Counted from the stretch's first letter, positions 33,759-43,333 are shown. The stretch: DNA of 64,000 bases from Rhizobium sp. ZPR4 (GCF_040215725.1 NZ_CP157968.1:1736001-1800000), one strand, 5' to 3'. Notes: generated by a model from the sequence alone, not told the origin. Numbers and translations: made by a program.

Positions 33759-33945
33759 TGAAACGCCTCCTGGGGAGCGCCTGAAGGTTCTACAGAGGCA
33801 AGTTGCCATCAGGAACCTAGTGACCTCGCAGCCTCTCGATGCCATCAAGTGCTTCGCTGTCTCTGAACACATAATTTCAGGAAGGCTTCGCGCGGCATGA
33901 TCTTTCATTGTGCAGCCGACGATTAAAACATCATTGCTCGATCTA

Positions 33946-33970
33946 ATAATCTATTAAAAATATAGATTAT
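33946..33970. promoter_or_regulatory. 9-bp inverted repeat upstream of the LLM/oligopeptide-type ABC operon
   Basis: ATAATCTAT (33946-33954), a 7-base A/T spacer, then ATAGATTAT (33962-33970): perfect 9-bp arms centred about 47 bp before the first ATG. It has the size and AT-rich character of an activator or repressor site, but no regulator gene adjoins the operon, so the binder is unknown. Confidence 0.45.
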
Positions 33971-34004
33971 AACAATTGATATTGCCGACGACCTATGAGG
34001 ACAG

Positions 34005-35006
34005 ATGTCTTACGCCCTGAGTTTTCTCGACAAGAGCCCGATTGATGGCGCCGAGCGTGCATCGCAGGCATTGCAGCGCAGCCTGGCGCTCGCCAGACGA
34101 GCCGAAGAATTGGGCTATCGGCGTTTCTGGGTCGCTGAGCACCATAATTCTCCAAAACTCGCAAGCTCCTCCCCCGAAATATTGATCGGCCACCTGCTGG
34201 CACATACCCGGCGCATCCGCATCGGTTCCGGTGGCGTGATGCTACAGCATTACAGCGCCTACAAGGTTGCCGAGAATTTCAATTTGCTGGCGGCCCTGGC
34301 GCCAGGACGCGTCGACCTTGGGGTCGGCAAGGCGCCGGGCGGTCTTCCGCTTTCGACCGGCGCTCTCCAGAAAGCATATGATCCCTCGCGCAAGCCATCC
34401 TTCGAAGCGCAGTTGAGCGAACTGGATGGCTTCTTGCGGCATGAACAGGGCGAAGAAGGCAAAGCAGCGGACCTAGCAGCCTTTCCAGCACCTGACGAGC
34501 CGCCCGGCCGTTTTCTGCTCGGCGCAAGCCCCGACAGCGCAAGATTGGCCGCTCGCCTCGGCTGGGGTTTTGTCTATGCAGGTCATATCCATGGTGACGA
34601 CGAAGCGATCTCGCAATCGCTGTCGGCCTATCGGCAGACGGGCGGCAAGACTGCGTTGCTCGCTGTCAGCATCGTCACGGCGCAAACAGCCTCTCTTGCC
34701 GACGGTCTCCTGGGCGACACGCGCCGGTTCCACCTGCAAATCAAGGATGGACAAAGCGTCAATGTCGGCAGCCGCGAGCAGGCGCTCGAATATGTTCGCC
34801 AGGCAGGCGCGACCGACTATCGGATCGAAGAGAGAAGCCCGCGCGTCATTCGCGGAACACCGGCCGACGTCCATCTGGAGCTTCAGCGCCTGCACAAGGA
34901 ATTCGGCATCGAAGAATTTGTGATCGACTGCCCGGTTTCCGAAGGTGCGCACCGCCTTGGCACCATCGAATTGCTGGCCGGCGCGCGCAAGGCCGCCGCT
35001 GCCTGA
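34005..35006 (+). CDS. LLM-class flavin-dependent oxidoreductase (MsnO8/luciferase-like)
   Basis: A 333-aa luciferase-like monooxygenase with the TIM-barrel signatures ALARRAEELGYRRFWVAEHHN near residue 35, IRIGSGGVMLQHYSAYKVAENFNLL, and GRVDLGVGKAPG. Enzymes of this group use reduced flavin and oxygen to attack small organic substrates. It opens the plus-strand operon, 22 bp before the first binding protein, so it probably acts on what the transporter imports. A preceding AGGA sits about 9 bases before ATG 34005. A flavin reductase is not encoded nearby. Substrate unknown; sulphur- or nitrogen-containing compounds are common for relatives. Confidence 0.85.
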   Translation: MSYALSFLDKSPIDGAERASQALQRSLALARRAEELGYRRFWVAEHHNSPKLASSSPEILIGHLLAHTRRIRIGSGGVMLQHYSAYKVAENFNLLAALAPGRVDLGVGKAPGGLPLSTGALQKAYDPSRKPSFEAQLSELDGFLRHEQGEEGKAADLAAFPAPDEPPGRFLLGASPDSARLAARLGWGFVYAGHIHGDDEAISQSLSAYRQTGGKTALLAVSIVTAQTASLADGLLGDTRRFHLQIKDGQSVNVGSREQALEYVRQAGATDYRIEERSPRVIRGTPADVHLELQRLHKEFGIEEFVIDCPVSEGAHRLGTIELLAGARKAAAA

Positions 35007-35028
35007 TTGGAAACCAGTCCAAAATGAC

Positions 35029-36681
35029 ATGGGAAAGAATAGCGTGGTAACCAGAAGAGATTTCCTGAAGAGTTCAGCGATTGCTGCTCTGTCTCTGTCC
35101 ACCGGACTGCGAGCGAGCGAAACGCTGGCGGATGACAAGCCTGCGCCCGGCGGATCCCTGAGCTGGGGTGTCGAAACGGAGCCGACGACGCTCAACCCGC
35201 ATCTGAACGGCCAGGCCAAGGCGAAGCTGGTTCTGCGCAACGCCTACGAATGCCTTCTCGCCCGCTCCGCGGATGGCGGCTATGTGCCGTGGCTGGCGAA
35301 AGACTATGCGATATCCGAGGATGGCAGGACCTATACCTTCAACCTCCGCGACGACGTGATCTTCAGCGACGGAGAGACATTCGACGCGGCGGCCGTCGTC
35401 ACAAACTTCCTGAAACTGAAGGAGCCGATCTATTCCGGCAGCATCAGCGCCGGTCACGTCTCTCATATTTCGGAGGCAGTCGCGCGCGATCCTCATACGG
35501 TCGTGCTCACGCTCAATGACGTCTATGCGCCGTTTCTCGATGGCGCGACCAGCATCGAGATCATCTCGCCGAAATCATTCTCCTCGCCGCAATTGAAGGC
35601 GGGTGGGCCTGAAATCGCAGGCACCGGCCCTTTCATCCTCGATCGCTATGTCAAAGGTCAGGAAATCCGCTTCGTCAGAAACGCGGCCTATAATTGGGCT
35701 CCCGGCAATGCTGGTCACCAGGGGCCAGCCTATCTCGATGAGGTGATCTATCGTTTCCTGCCTGAATCCGCCGTTCGCACCGGCGCGCTGAGCTCAGGCC
35801 AGGTGCATGTCATCGAGGGCATTTCGGGCAATGACGCCGCGCTTTTCCGGGATAATCCCGATTTCACCTATCAAAGCGCACTGAATACCGGCACGCCCTA
35901 TACGCTCTACCTGAATGTCGCCAATGCGCCAACGAGCGACGTCAAGATACGCAGGGCGTTCTTAGCTGCGATCGATGTCGAACGGATCATTCAGTCCGTC
36001 TACCGTGGCGAGCGCAAGCGGGCATGGGGTGTCCTGACACCAGCCGACACCGATTTCTACGACAAGAGCATCGAGGGCAGCTACGGCTTCGACGTCGATC
36101 TTGCCAACAGATTGCTCGACGAGTCCGGCTGGACGAGCAGGGACGGCGATGGCGTCCGGACGAAGGAGGGCAAGCGACTGACAATCGAGATTGTCCAGTC
36201 GCAGGCGACCTTGCGCGATCAGCGCGACGTTCTTCTCGAGGCGGTCCAGGCCCAGGCCAGACAGAATGCGGGCATCGATGTCGCCTTGCGCTATGTCGAC
36301 GCCGGAACTTATGCCAACAGGCAGAATGACGGCCAATACGGCATCATTCCAAACTCGACCACGACGCAGGAAAACGGCCTCACGCTCTATTTTCACTATC
36401 TACCGCGCGAGAAGGGCGGATCGATCAACTACAGCCGCACCGTGGCGCCTGAAATATCCGCCTGGCTTGCCGAGGCCGCCTCTACGCTCGACGTCAAGAA
36501 GCGCTTCGGGATCTATTCGGCGCTGCAGCGTTTCGCACTCCGCGAACAGGCGCTCGGCCTGCCGCTTTATGTTCCGGACGACCAAATCGCCGCGTCGGCC
36601 TCAGTCAAGGGCGTCGGCTTTCGCCCGTTCAAGCGCCTACCTGAAAACGCCTACGACGTCTGGCTCCAGCAACAGGCCTGA
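35029..36681 (+). CDS. Oligopeptide-type ABC transporter binding protein, Tat-exported, paralogue 1
   Basis: A 550-aa family-5 extracellular solute-binding protein (DppA/OppA/NikA fold). The N-terminus TRRDFLKSSAIAALSLS is a textbook twin-arginine signal. The mature domain begins near DDKPAPGGSLSWGVETEPTTLNPHLNGQ, followed by the family segments EDGRTYTFNLRDDVIFSDGE and EIAGTGPFILDRYVKGQEIRF. ATG 35029 is used; GTG 35044, with GGGA 9 bases before it, is an alternative that keeps the Tat motif. It is a close paralogue of the next gene, so the locus arose by tandem duplication. The ligand is probably a small organic compound rather than a peptide, given the flanking monooxygenases. Confidence 0.88.
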   Translation: MGKNSVVTRRDFLKSSAIAALSLSTGLRASETLADDKPAPGGSLSWGVETEPTTLNPHLNGQAKAKLVLRNAYECLLARSADGGYVPWLAKDYAISEDGRTYTFNLRDDVIFSDGETFDAAAVVTNFLKLKEPIYSGSISAGHVSHISEAVARDPHTVVLTLNDVYAPFLDGATSIEIISPKSFSSPQLKAGGPEIAGTGPFILDRYVKGQEIRFVRNAAYNWAPGNAGHQGPAYLDEVIYRFLPESAVRTGALSSGQVHVIEGISGNDAALFRDNPDFTYQSALNTGTPYTLYLNVANAPTSDVKIRRAFLAAIDVERIIQSVYRGERKRAWGVLTPADTDFYDKSIEGSYGFDVDLANRLLDESGWTSRDGDGVRTKEGKRLTIEIVQSQATLRDQRDVLLEAVQAQARQNAGIDVALRYVDAGTYANRQNDGQYGIIPNSTTTQENGLTLYFHYLPREKGGSINYSRTVAPEISAWLAEAASTLDVKKRFGIYSALQRFALREQALGLPLYVPDDQIAASASVKGVGFRPFKRLPENAYDVWLQQQA

Positions 36682-36722
36682 GTTTGGGTTCTCAAAGATT
36701 TTTCAAAAGGAGATATCGATAA

Positions 36723-38345
36723 ATGATTATTCGCAGACATTTTCTTAGCCTCTTCGCAGCCATGCTTGCAACCTCCATGCTGTCGGGCCTTGCAATGGCG
36801 GCGGACGGCACGCCCGTCAGCGGCGGCAAGTTGACATGGGGCGTTGAGACGGAACCGGCCACGCTCAATCCGCAGCTCAACGGGCAGGATAAAACCAAGC
36901 TGCTGTTGCGAAACGCCTACGAGTCGCTGCTGGCCCGCAGCGCCGATGGCGGCTACGTTCCTTGGCTTGCGACCGAATACAAGATCTCCGACGACGGCAA
37001 GACCTACACGTTCAAGCTTCGTGAAGATGTCAGCTTCACCGATGGGCAGAAGCTCGATGCGCAGGCGGTCATCACCAATTTCACCAGGCTCAAGGATGCC
37101 GCCTATAGCGGTAGCGTGAGCGCTGGACCGGTCTCGCGCATTGTCGAAGCAAAGGCGCTGGACGACCATACCGTCTCCTTCACGTTGAACCAGGTCTATG
37201 CCCCCTTTCTCGATTATGCCACGAGCCTGGAGATCCTTTCGCCCGCAGCCTTCAATTCGACGCAGCTGAAATCCGGCGGACCGGAGATCGCAGGGACCGG
37301 CCCGTTCATCCTGAAGCGCTATGCCAAGGGGCAGGATATCCAGTTCGTCAAGAATCCGGCCTACAATTGGTCACCCAAGACATCAACTCACCAGGGGCCA
37401 GCCTATCTGGATGAGGTGACCTACCGCTTCCTGTCCGAATCCTCGGTCCGGACCGGGGCGCTCTCCTCCGGCCAGGTCGACGTGATCGAAGGGATCGCCG
37501 GCAACGACGCCAGCCTTTTCAAGGACAATCCAGACTTCAGCTATCAGACGGCTCTCAATACGGGCACACCCTATTCATTGTTCCTCAATGTCACCTGGGG
37601 GCCGACTCAGGATCTCAATGTGCGCAAGGCCCTGATATCAGCAATCGATGTCGATGCGGTGTTGAAAGCCGTCTATCGCGGAGAACGCACGCGCGCATGG
37701 GGCATCACATCGCCGATCGATCCGCAATTCTACGACAAGAGCATCGAGGCGGCATATAGGCCAGATCCCAAAGTCGCAAATACGCTTCTTGACGAGGCCG
37801 GCTGGACCGCGCGGGATGCCGACGGCTTCAGGACAAAGGATGGCAAGCGACTGACCATCGAGGTCATCCAGGCACAGGCGACGGTGCGCGATCAGCGTGA
37901 CGTCTTACTGCAGGCCCTGCAGGCGCAGGCGCGCCAGAATGCCGGCATCGATCTCAAGATCGTTTTCGTGGATGCCGGCACCTACACCGATCGGCGCAAG
38001 ACCGGCCAGTTCGGCTCGATCGCCAATTCCAATACGCCGACGGATGCGATCGACATAGAGTATCACTACCTGCCTCTCGATAGGGGTGGCAGCATCAACT
38101 ACAGCCGCGCCTTTGCGCCCGAGCTGTCGCAGTGGCTGAACGAGGCCGCCTCGACGCTGGACCAGAAGAAGCGCTTCGATCTCTATTCGAAGCTGCAGCG
38201 CTTCGCCATTCTCGATCAGGCCTATGCCCTGCCGCTCTACGAGCCTGAGGACCAGGTGGCAGCGGCAAGCTATGTGAAGGGCATCAGCTTCCGGCCCTTC
38301 AAGCAATTGCCGGAGAGCGCCTACGACATCTGGCGCAGCGAGTGA
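36723..38345 (+). CDS. Oligopeptide-type ABC transporter binding protein, paralogue 2
   Basis: A 540-aa family-5 binding protein, visibly similar to the previous gene along its whole length (compare GKLTWGVETEPATLNPQLNG and EIAGTGPFILKRYAKGQ). The signal peptide (MIIRRHFLSLFAAMLATSMLSG...AMAAD) keeps an RR-x-FL pair but has almost no n-region, so Sec or Tat export are both possible. AAGGAG gives a strong ribosome site before ATG 36723. It is followed by a stem-loop (38361-38384) and the permease genes. Two binding proteins feeding one transporter suggest two related ligands or a spread in affinity. Confidence 0.88.
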   Translation: MIIRRHFLSLFAAMLATSMLSGLAMAADGTPVSGGKLTWGVETEPATLNPQLNGQDKTKLLLRNAYESLLARSADGGYVPWLATEYKISDDGKTYTFKLREDVSFTDGQKLDAQAVITNFTRLKDAAYSGSVSAGPVSRIVEAKALDDHTVSFTLNQVYAPFLDYATSLEILSPAAFNSTQLKSGGPEIAGTGPFILKRYAKGQDIQFVKNPAYNWSPKTSTHQGPAYLDEVTYRFLSESSVRTGALSSGQVDVIEGIAGNDASLFKDNPDFSYQTALNTGTPYSLFLNVTWGPTQDLNVRKALISAIDVDAVLKAVYRGERTRAWGITSPIDPQFYDKSIEAAYRPDPKVANTLLDEAGWTARDADGFRTKDGKRLTIEVIQAQATVRDQRDVLLQALQAQARQNAGIDLKIVFVDAGTYTDRRKTGQFGSIANSNTPTDAIDIEYHYLPLDRGGSINYSRAFAPELSQWLNEAASTLDQKKRFDLYSKLQRFAILDQAYALPLYEPEDQVAAASYVKGISFRPFKQLPESAYDIWRSE

Positions 38346-38360
38346 ACCGTATCGTCAACG

Positions 38361-38384
38361 CGTCCCCGGCAACAGCCGGGGACG
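38361..38384 (+). promoter_or_regulatory. Stem-loop between binding-protein and permease genes
   Basis: CGTCCCCGGC (38361-38370), loop AACA, GCCGGGGACG (38375-38384): a perfect 10-bp GC-rich stem in the 57-bp gap after the second binding-protein gene. No T tract follows. It probably protects the upstream message or lowers read-through so that binding proteins exceed permeases. Confidence 0.55.
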
Positions 38385-38402
38385 GTGAAGGAGTGACCGA
38401 TC

Positions 38403-39419
38403 ATGACTGCTGACAATACGACGGCCTTCGACGAAAACCCTTCGGCTTGGCTTTCGCGCAAACGCCGGCTGAAGCGCAACAGCCTGGCATCACAGATCCT
38501 GATGCGGATTGGATCCGCCATCGCGGTCCTATGGGCCGCGATAACATTAAGCTTCATCAGCATTCATCTGGCCCCTGGCGATATCGTCAGCCTCTTGATC
38601 GGCGAGCAATTGCGCACGTCGGAGGTGGAGGCGGCCATCCGCCTTGAATGGGGATTGGACAAGCCGCTACTGGCGCAATATCTGGCCTATCTTCAACGTG
38701 TTCTGCATGGCGATTTCGGGCGATCCTATATCCTGCAGACGGATGTTTCAGGCCTGGTCTTGTCGCAGATGCTGCCGACGTTGAAGCTGACTGCGGCCGC
38801 CCTCGTCGTCGCCGTGGTCTTTGCTGTTGCCAGCGCCCTGTTGACCGCCGGCAAGCGCCTGCCCCGCAGCATCGCCGGTGGCCTCGAACTTATCCTCATC
38901 TCGACGCCGTCCTTCTGGCTCGGCATCGTGCTTTTGTTCATATTCTCCTTCACCTTGAAACTCTTCCCCGTCGCAGGCGATCGGACATTTTCAGCGCTCG
39001 TCTTGCCGGCCTTGTCGCTTGGCCTGTCGCTCGGCGCCGTCATCGGACAGGTGCTGCGCGAGGGGCTCGAACGGGCCTTGGAAGAACCCTTCATGCTGAC
39101 AGTCAAGAGCTGGGGCGTAAATGACTTCGTGCTAAGGCTGCGGCACGGCCTGCGGCACGCCGCACTTCCCGCCGTGACGCTTGCCGGCTGGCTGGTCGGC
39201 AATCTGCTGTCCGGCGCCGTCATCACCGAAGCGGTATTTGGCAGACCCGGGCTGGGGCGGATTACGGTCGACGCCGTGCTGGCGCACGATCTGCCCGTCG
39301 TGCTTGCGGTCGCCATCCTGTCAGCCTTCATCTATGTCGTCCTCAGCACATTGGTCGACGTGCTGTATCTGCTGCTCGATCCCCGCCTGCGCAATCAGAA
39401 TACGGAGGCGGGCCATTGA
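38403..39419 (+). CDS. Oligopeptide-type ABC transporter permease (DppB/OppB-like)
   Basis: A 338-aa inner-membrane permease with an N-terminal span (IGSAIAVLWAAITLSFISIHLAPGD), the family GDFGRSY motif, and the coupling-helix region LREGLERALEEPFMLTVKSWGVNDFVLRLRHGLRHAALP with AVITEAVFGRPGLGR. GGAG precedes ATG 38403. The long N-terminal cytoplasmic tail (about 35 residues) is a little unusual. It overlaps the following TTG-initiated permease by 4 bp. Confidence 0.9.
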   Translation: MTADNTTAFDENPSAWLSRKRRLKRNSLASQILMRIGSAIAVLWAAITLSFISIHLAPGDIVSLLIGEQLRTSEVEAAIRLEWGLDKPLLAQYLAYLQRVLHGDFGRSYILQTDVSGLVLSQMLPTLKLTAAALVVAVVFAVASALLTAGKRLPRSIAGGLELILISTPSFWLGIVLLFIFSFTLKLFPVAGDRTFSALVLPALSLGLSLGAVIGQVLREGLERALEEPFMLTVKSWGVNDFVLRLRHGLRHAALPAVTLAGWLVGNLLSGAVITEAVFGRPGLGRITVDAVLAHDLPVVLAVAILSAFIYVVLSTLVDVLYLLLDPRLRNQNTEAGH

Positions 39420-40285
39420 GCGTCTCCTCCTCTTCAGAGCGGGAAGCAGATCGGCGCCAGCTGAGGCTGCACGTCCGGTTTGCAAGTCCAGGGTTTATCC
39501 TTTCTGCGATTTTCCTGCTGCTGGTAGCGATCGCAACCATCTGGCCGCAAGTTCTCACAGCTGCCAATCCGATTGCCGCCGATCCATTGCAGGCGCAGTT
39601 GCCGCCATCGACGGAACATTGGTTCGGTACGGATCATCTCGGGAGGGATGTCTTCTCGCGGGTTGTTTACGGCGCTCGTTACTCCATCCTCATCGGTGTC
39701 AGCGCGGTTGCGATCGCCGCGATCGTCGGGGCCTTTCTCGGCCTTTTGTCGGGTCTCGCCCGCGGTCTCGTCGATGAGGCCATCTCGCGCTTTCTAGACG
39801 TGATTTCATCATTTCCGGACCTGCTTCTGGCGCTCGTGCTGATCTCCTTTACCGGACCTGGCACAGTCAATCTCATCTTCGCGCTTGGTGTCGCGTCCGT
39901 GCCACGCTTTGCCAGGGTCGTGCGCGCACAGACCTTTGTGATCGCCAAGAGCGGCTATGTCGAACAGGCAAGGACATTCGGACTGAGACGCAGCGTGCTG
40001 GTCGCGCGCCATATTTTGCCCCACGCCCTGGCACAGGTGCCTATCCTGGCGACGATCGGCCTCGGCACGACCATCATACAGGCTGCGGGCCTGAGCTTTC
40101 TTGGTATGGGACCGCAACCCCCTGCCCCGGAATGGGGCGCGATGCTGGCGGAGGCACGCAATTATCTCCGGGTCGCCTGGTGGATCGGTGTCTGGCCCGG
40201 CCTCGCAATCACACTGACGGTTATCTCCATAAGTGTGCTTGGAAGACGCTGGCAGCTTGCGTTTGAAGGCAGGAGGCCATCGTGA
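39416..40285 (+). CDS. Oligopeptide-type ABC transporter permease (DppC/OppC-like), TTG start
   Basis: A 289-aa permease. Family features are HWFGTDHLGRDVFSRVVYGARYSILIGV, the proline-glycine region around SGLARGLVDEAISRFLDVISSFPDLLLALVL, and AAGLSFLGMGPQPPAPEWGAMLAEARNYL. The start is TTG 39416, overlapping the stop of the previous permease (TTGA), with GGAGG about 8 bases upstream. Its stop overlaps the ATPase GTG (GTGA). It forms the heterodimeric channel with the preceding protein. Confidence 0.9.
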   Translation: MSVSSSSEREADRRQLRLHVRFASPGFILSAIFLLLVAIATIWPQVLTAANPIAADPLQAQLPPSTEHWFGTDHLGRDVFSRVVYGARYSILIGVSAVAIAAIVGAFLGLLSGLARGLVDEAISRFLDVISSFPDLLLALVLISFTGPGTVNLIFALGVASVPRFARVVRAQTFVIAKSGYVEQARTFGLRRSVLVARHILPHALAQVPILATIGLGTTIIQAAGLSFLGMGPQPPAPEWGAMLAEARNYLRVAWWIGVWPGLAITLTVISISVLGRRWQLAFEGRRPS

Positions 40286-41946
40286 CCCCGGTACTCGACA
40301 TTCGTAATCTGACGATCGGGTTTCCCCGGGATGGTCGCGACAACAGGGTGGTCCACGGCATCGATCTGACGATCGACAAGGGCGAAGCGGTCGCACTTGT
40401 CGGAGAATCCGGCTCCGGTAAATCGGTGACGGCGCGCTCGATCATCGGTCTTGCCGGCCTGAATGCAGCCGTTCATACTGACCGCTTCGATATCGACGGA
40501 ACCGACGTTCGCGACTTCGACGAAAGACAATGGCGGCGTCTTCGCGGCGAAAAGATCGGCTTCGTCCTCCAGGATGCGCTCGTCTCCCTCGACCCGCTGA
40601 GGCGGATTTCTCAACAATTGTCCGACGCCTTCGGCGGACGCCGCCTCTTTCGTCGACCCGATCGGCGCGAAGACAGCCGCCTGCTGCTGCAATCGGTCGG
40701 TATCCCCGATCCGGAGCGACGACTGCCGCAATATCCGCACCAGCTTTCGGGCGGTTTGCGCCAGCGCACCCTCATCGCCACGGCCATAGCCCGGCACCCA
40801 TCGCTGCTGATTGCCGATGAGCCAACGACGGCACTCGATGCAACGGTTCAAAAGCAGATCCTCGACCTGCTTCTCGAACGGCGCAAAGCCGGCCACACGC
40901 TTCTCCTGATCAGCCATGATCTGGCCGTCGTCTCCCATCTTGCCGATCGCGTGCTCGTCATGAACAACGGCAGGATTGTCGAGGAAGGTTCGACCGAACA
41001 GATACTGGGAAAACCCCGCCATCCCTATACCCAGCAATTGCTGGACGCCGTGCCTTCAGCGGCATCCAGAGGGTTTCGGCTATCACCCACATCCGTCACG
41101 AAAGCGGAGGGCGAGCAGGTGCCTGCCGTTCCCAGGTCGAATACGCAGCAGCGCGTGCCCCTGCCCGCAAAAGTGATCGATCGCCGCAACCACATTCTGT
41201 CGGCCCGCAATCTCGTCAAACGCTATGGCGGATCGGCCGGCATCTTCGCCGTCAATGACGTATCCTTCGATCTCGTAGCCGGCGAAGCCCTCGGCATCGT
41301 CGGCGAATCCGGCTCGGGCAAGACGACGGTCGCAAAAATCGTCCTCGGCCTGGTGGAGCCGGATCATGGATCGGTCCGTCTTGACGGCGGCGGCTGGAGC
41401 AATGTGGCCGAACATGCTCGTCGCGCCAGGCGCTCCAGCATGCAGTTCATAGCCCAGGACGCACTCAGTTCGTTCGATCCCCGCTATACAGTCGAAAAGA
41501 TTATCGGTGAAAGCCTCGATAGCGCCGGCATCTTCGGTGCCGCGCGCCGCGAGCGCGTGCTCGAGGTCTTGGACGCGGTCCGTCTGAGCGAGACATTCCT
41601 GAAGCGCTATCCGCGAGAGCTTTCCGGGGGCCAGCGTCAACGTGTGGCGATCGCGCGCGCCTTTGCGCCCCGCCCGAGGCTTCTCGTGGCCGACGAGCCG
41701 GTCAGCGCGCTCGACGTATCGGTGCAGGCGCAGGTACTCGATCTTCTGGCGGAACTTCAGGCCGCATCCGGAACGTCCCTGCTTTTCATCTCCCACGATC
41801 TCGGCGTCGTCCATCATCTGACAGACCGTGTTCTCGTAATGAAGGAGGGACGGATCGTCGAAGCAGGCGCCGTGGAGGATGTCTTCACCAGTCCACATCA
41901 CAGCTATACCCGCGCGCTCCTTGAAGCGGTGCCGGCCCTGCCCTGA
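40282..41946 (+). CDS. Fused double ATP-binding protein of an oligopeptide-type ABC transporter (DppD-DppF fusion)
   Basis: A 554-aa protein with two complete nucleotide-binding domains joined in one chain. Domain 1 has Walker [12 protein letters not shown], signature [15 protein letters not shown] and Walker [13 protein letters not shown]. Domain 2 has [27 protein letters not shown] and [18 protein letters not shown] precedes the GTG start at 40282. The fusion replaces the separate D and F subunits found in the convergent operon further on. The C-terminal oligopeptide/dipeptide transporter tail with cysteines (CRFSTRCP type) is absent from the end. It powers import for both upstream binding proteins. 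Confidence 0.92.
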   Translation: MTPVLDIRNLTIGFPRDGRDNRVVHGIDLTIDKGEAVALVGESGSGKSVTARSIIGLAGLNAAVHTDRFDIDGTDVRDFDERQWRRLRGEKIGFVLQDALVSLDPLRRISQQLSDAFGGRRLFRRPDRREDSRLLLQSVGIPDPERRLPQYPHQLSGGLRQRTLIATAIARHPSLLIADEPTTALDATVQKQILDLLLERRKAGHTLLLISHDLAVVSHLADRVLVMNNGRIVEEGSTEQILGKPRHPYTQQLLDAVPSAASRGFRLSPTSVTKAEGEQVPAVPRSNTQQRVPLPAKVIDRRNHILSARNLVKRYGGSAGIFAVNDVSFDLVAGEALGIVGESGSGKTTVAKIVLGLVEPDHGSVRLDGGGWSNVAEHARRARRSSMQFIAQDALSSFDPRYTVEKIIGESLDSAGIFGAARRERVLEVLDAVRLSETFLKRYPRELSGGQRQRVAIARAFAPRPRLLVADEPVSALDVSVQAQVLDLLAELQAASGTSLLFISHDLGVVHHLTDRVLVMKEGRIVEAGAVEDVFTSPHHSYTRALLEAVPALP

Positions 41947-42007
41947 AACGCATAATTCACGCTGCCGGCGCAACCCGGCCAGATTTTGAACGACCAAGGA
42001 ATTCGCT

Positions 42008-43333
42008 ATGACCCACAATCGTCCCCGACGCCTGAAGACATTGACCGGAGCAAGCAGCGTCATTTCCGCCGGAAACGACGCAAGCCCCGTCACCGGTATC
42101 AAGCGTGCCGTCGAACTCGCCCGCAGGGCGGAAGCGGAAAAGATCACCGGGCTGTTCACAGCCGACCTGCTCCACATCGACCCGGCGGGGCTTGCCGGAA
42201 CCGCCGGCATCCAGGAACCGATCATCGCGCTTGCCGCCTTGAGCCAGGTGACCTCCGACATCGGTCTGATCGCCACCGTCTCCACGACGTTCCACTATCC
42301 CTACAATCTGGCCCGTCAGATCGGTACGCTGGACCATGCAAGTGGCGGACGCGCCGGGTGGAACGCCGTGACTTCCTCTGTCGGCGAGGAGAATTTCGGC
42401 GAGAGATTGCCAAGTCCGGAGGAGCGCTACGAACGGGCGGCTGAATTCATCGAAATCGTCAATGCGCTCTATGATGCCAATGAACGCAATGCCGCCGAGC
42501 GCAAGGCGTCCGGGGCGATTGGCATTGATCCGGCAAAATTCCATCCGATCAACTATCGCGGCAGGCACTTCAAGGTCGACGGTCCCCTGAACGTACCGCC
42601 TTTGCCACAGGGTCGCCCCGTACAGTTTCAGGCGGGCCAGTCAGAAGCCGGCGTGACCGTCGGCGCACGATATGCCGAGGTGGTCTATACCTCTCAGCCC
42701 AAGCTCGAGGATGCAGTCGCCTTTGCGAGCGAATTGCGCCGCCGAGCCGGAAGTTTCGGACGCGCGGCAGGTCTGCCCTTCATCATGAACTCCTTCCACT
42801 CGGTGATCGGCGATTCAGATGCTGATGTCGCCAGGCGCCTGAAGGAAAAACACGAGCGGATCGACTACGAGCAGGGTCGCCTGAAGCTGGCGGACATGCT
42901 CGGCGGCGATCTCGATCTTTCCGAACTGCCGCTCGACAAGCCCTTGCCGGAGGCGCTGCTGCCTGAGGTTACCAGCATCAACAGGCGACGCGGCCGCGTC
43001 GAAATCTTCCGTCGTTACGCACGAGAGGGGCTGACCTTGCGGCAGCTCATCATTCAGGCGCAGGAGACCGGCCACTGGTCGGTGGCCGGCACGCCCGAAC
43101 AGCTCGCAGATGCGATCGAGGAGCGTTTTCGGGCCGGAATCCTTGATGTTCTATCTCTGCACGGCTTCGGCAATCCGGACCAGGAGGATCGGCTGGTGCA
43201 CGGGCTCCTGCCGGAATTGCGGCGGCGGTCGATCATCGACACCGATTATGTCGGGGACGATTTCCGCTCGAATCTGGAGCTCCCGCCCTATGTGGCAGCA
43301 AACGGCGCGTTGAACTCGGCAAAGCGCGCCTGA
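42008..43333 (+). CDS. LLM-class flavin-dependent monooxygenase (NtaA/SnaA/DmoA family)
   Basis: A 441-aa FMNH2-dependent monooxygenase. Characteristic segments are TADLLH, EPIIALAALSQVTSDIGLIATVSTTFHYPYNLARQIGTLDHASGGRAGWNAVTS, and the later FQAGQSEAGVTVGARYAEVVYT. Relatives oxidise nitrilotriacetate, EDTA, dimethyl sulphide, dibenzothiophene sulphone or pristinamycin precursors. It closes the operon 61 bp after the ATPase, so the operon begins and ends with flavin monooxygenases. The pair probably performs successive or alternative attacks on the imported compound. A dedicated flavin reductase is missing and must be supplied from elsewhere. Confidence 0.88.
   Translation: MTHNRPRRLKTLTGASSVISAGNDASPVTGIKRAVELARRAEAEKITGLFTADLLHIDPAGLAGTAGIQEPIIALAALSQVTSDIGLIATVSTTFHYPYNLARQIGTLDHASGGRAGWNAVTSSVGEENFGERLPSPEERYERAAEFIEIVNALYDANERNAAERKASGAIGIDPAKFHPINYRGRHFKVDGPLNVPPLPQGRPVQFQAGQSEAGVTVGARYAEVVYTSQPKLEDAVAFASELRRRAGSFGRAAGLPFIMNSFHSVIGDSDADVARRLKEKHERIDYEQGRLKLADMLGGDLDLSELPLDKPLPEALLPEVTSINRRRGRVEIFRRYAREGLTLRQLIIQAQETGHWSVAGTPEQLADAIEERFRAGILDVLSLHGFGNPDQEDRLVHGLLPELRRRSIIDTDYVGDDFRSNLELPPYVAANGALNSAKRA

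Larger units (their letters stand above)
32978..33945. other. Gene-poor stretch between the GntR gene and the LLM operon
   Basis: Almost 1 kb without a recognised gene family. Two candidates are listed separately: a 30-residue hydrophobic peptide (33174-33266, minus) and a small GTG-initiated frame (33483-33758, minus). The other short open frames here overlap in several phases and show no conserved features. No tRNA, IS end or repeat was seen. Confidence 0.5.
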
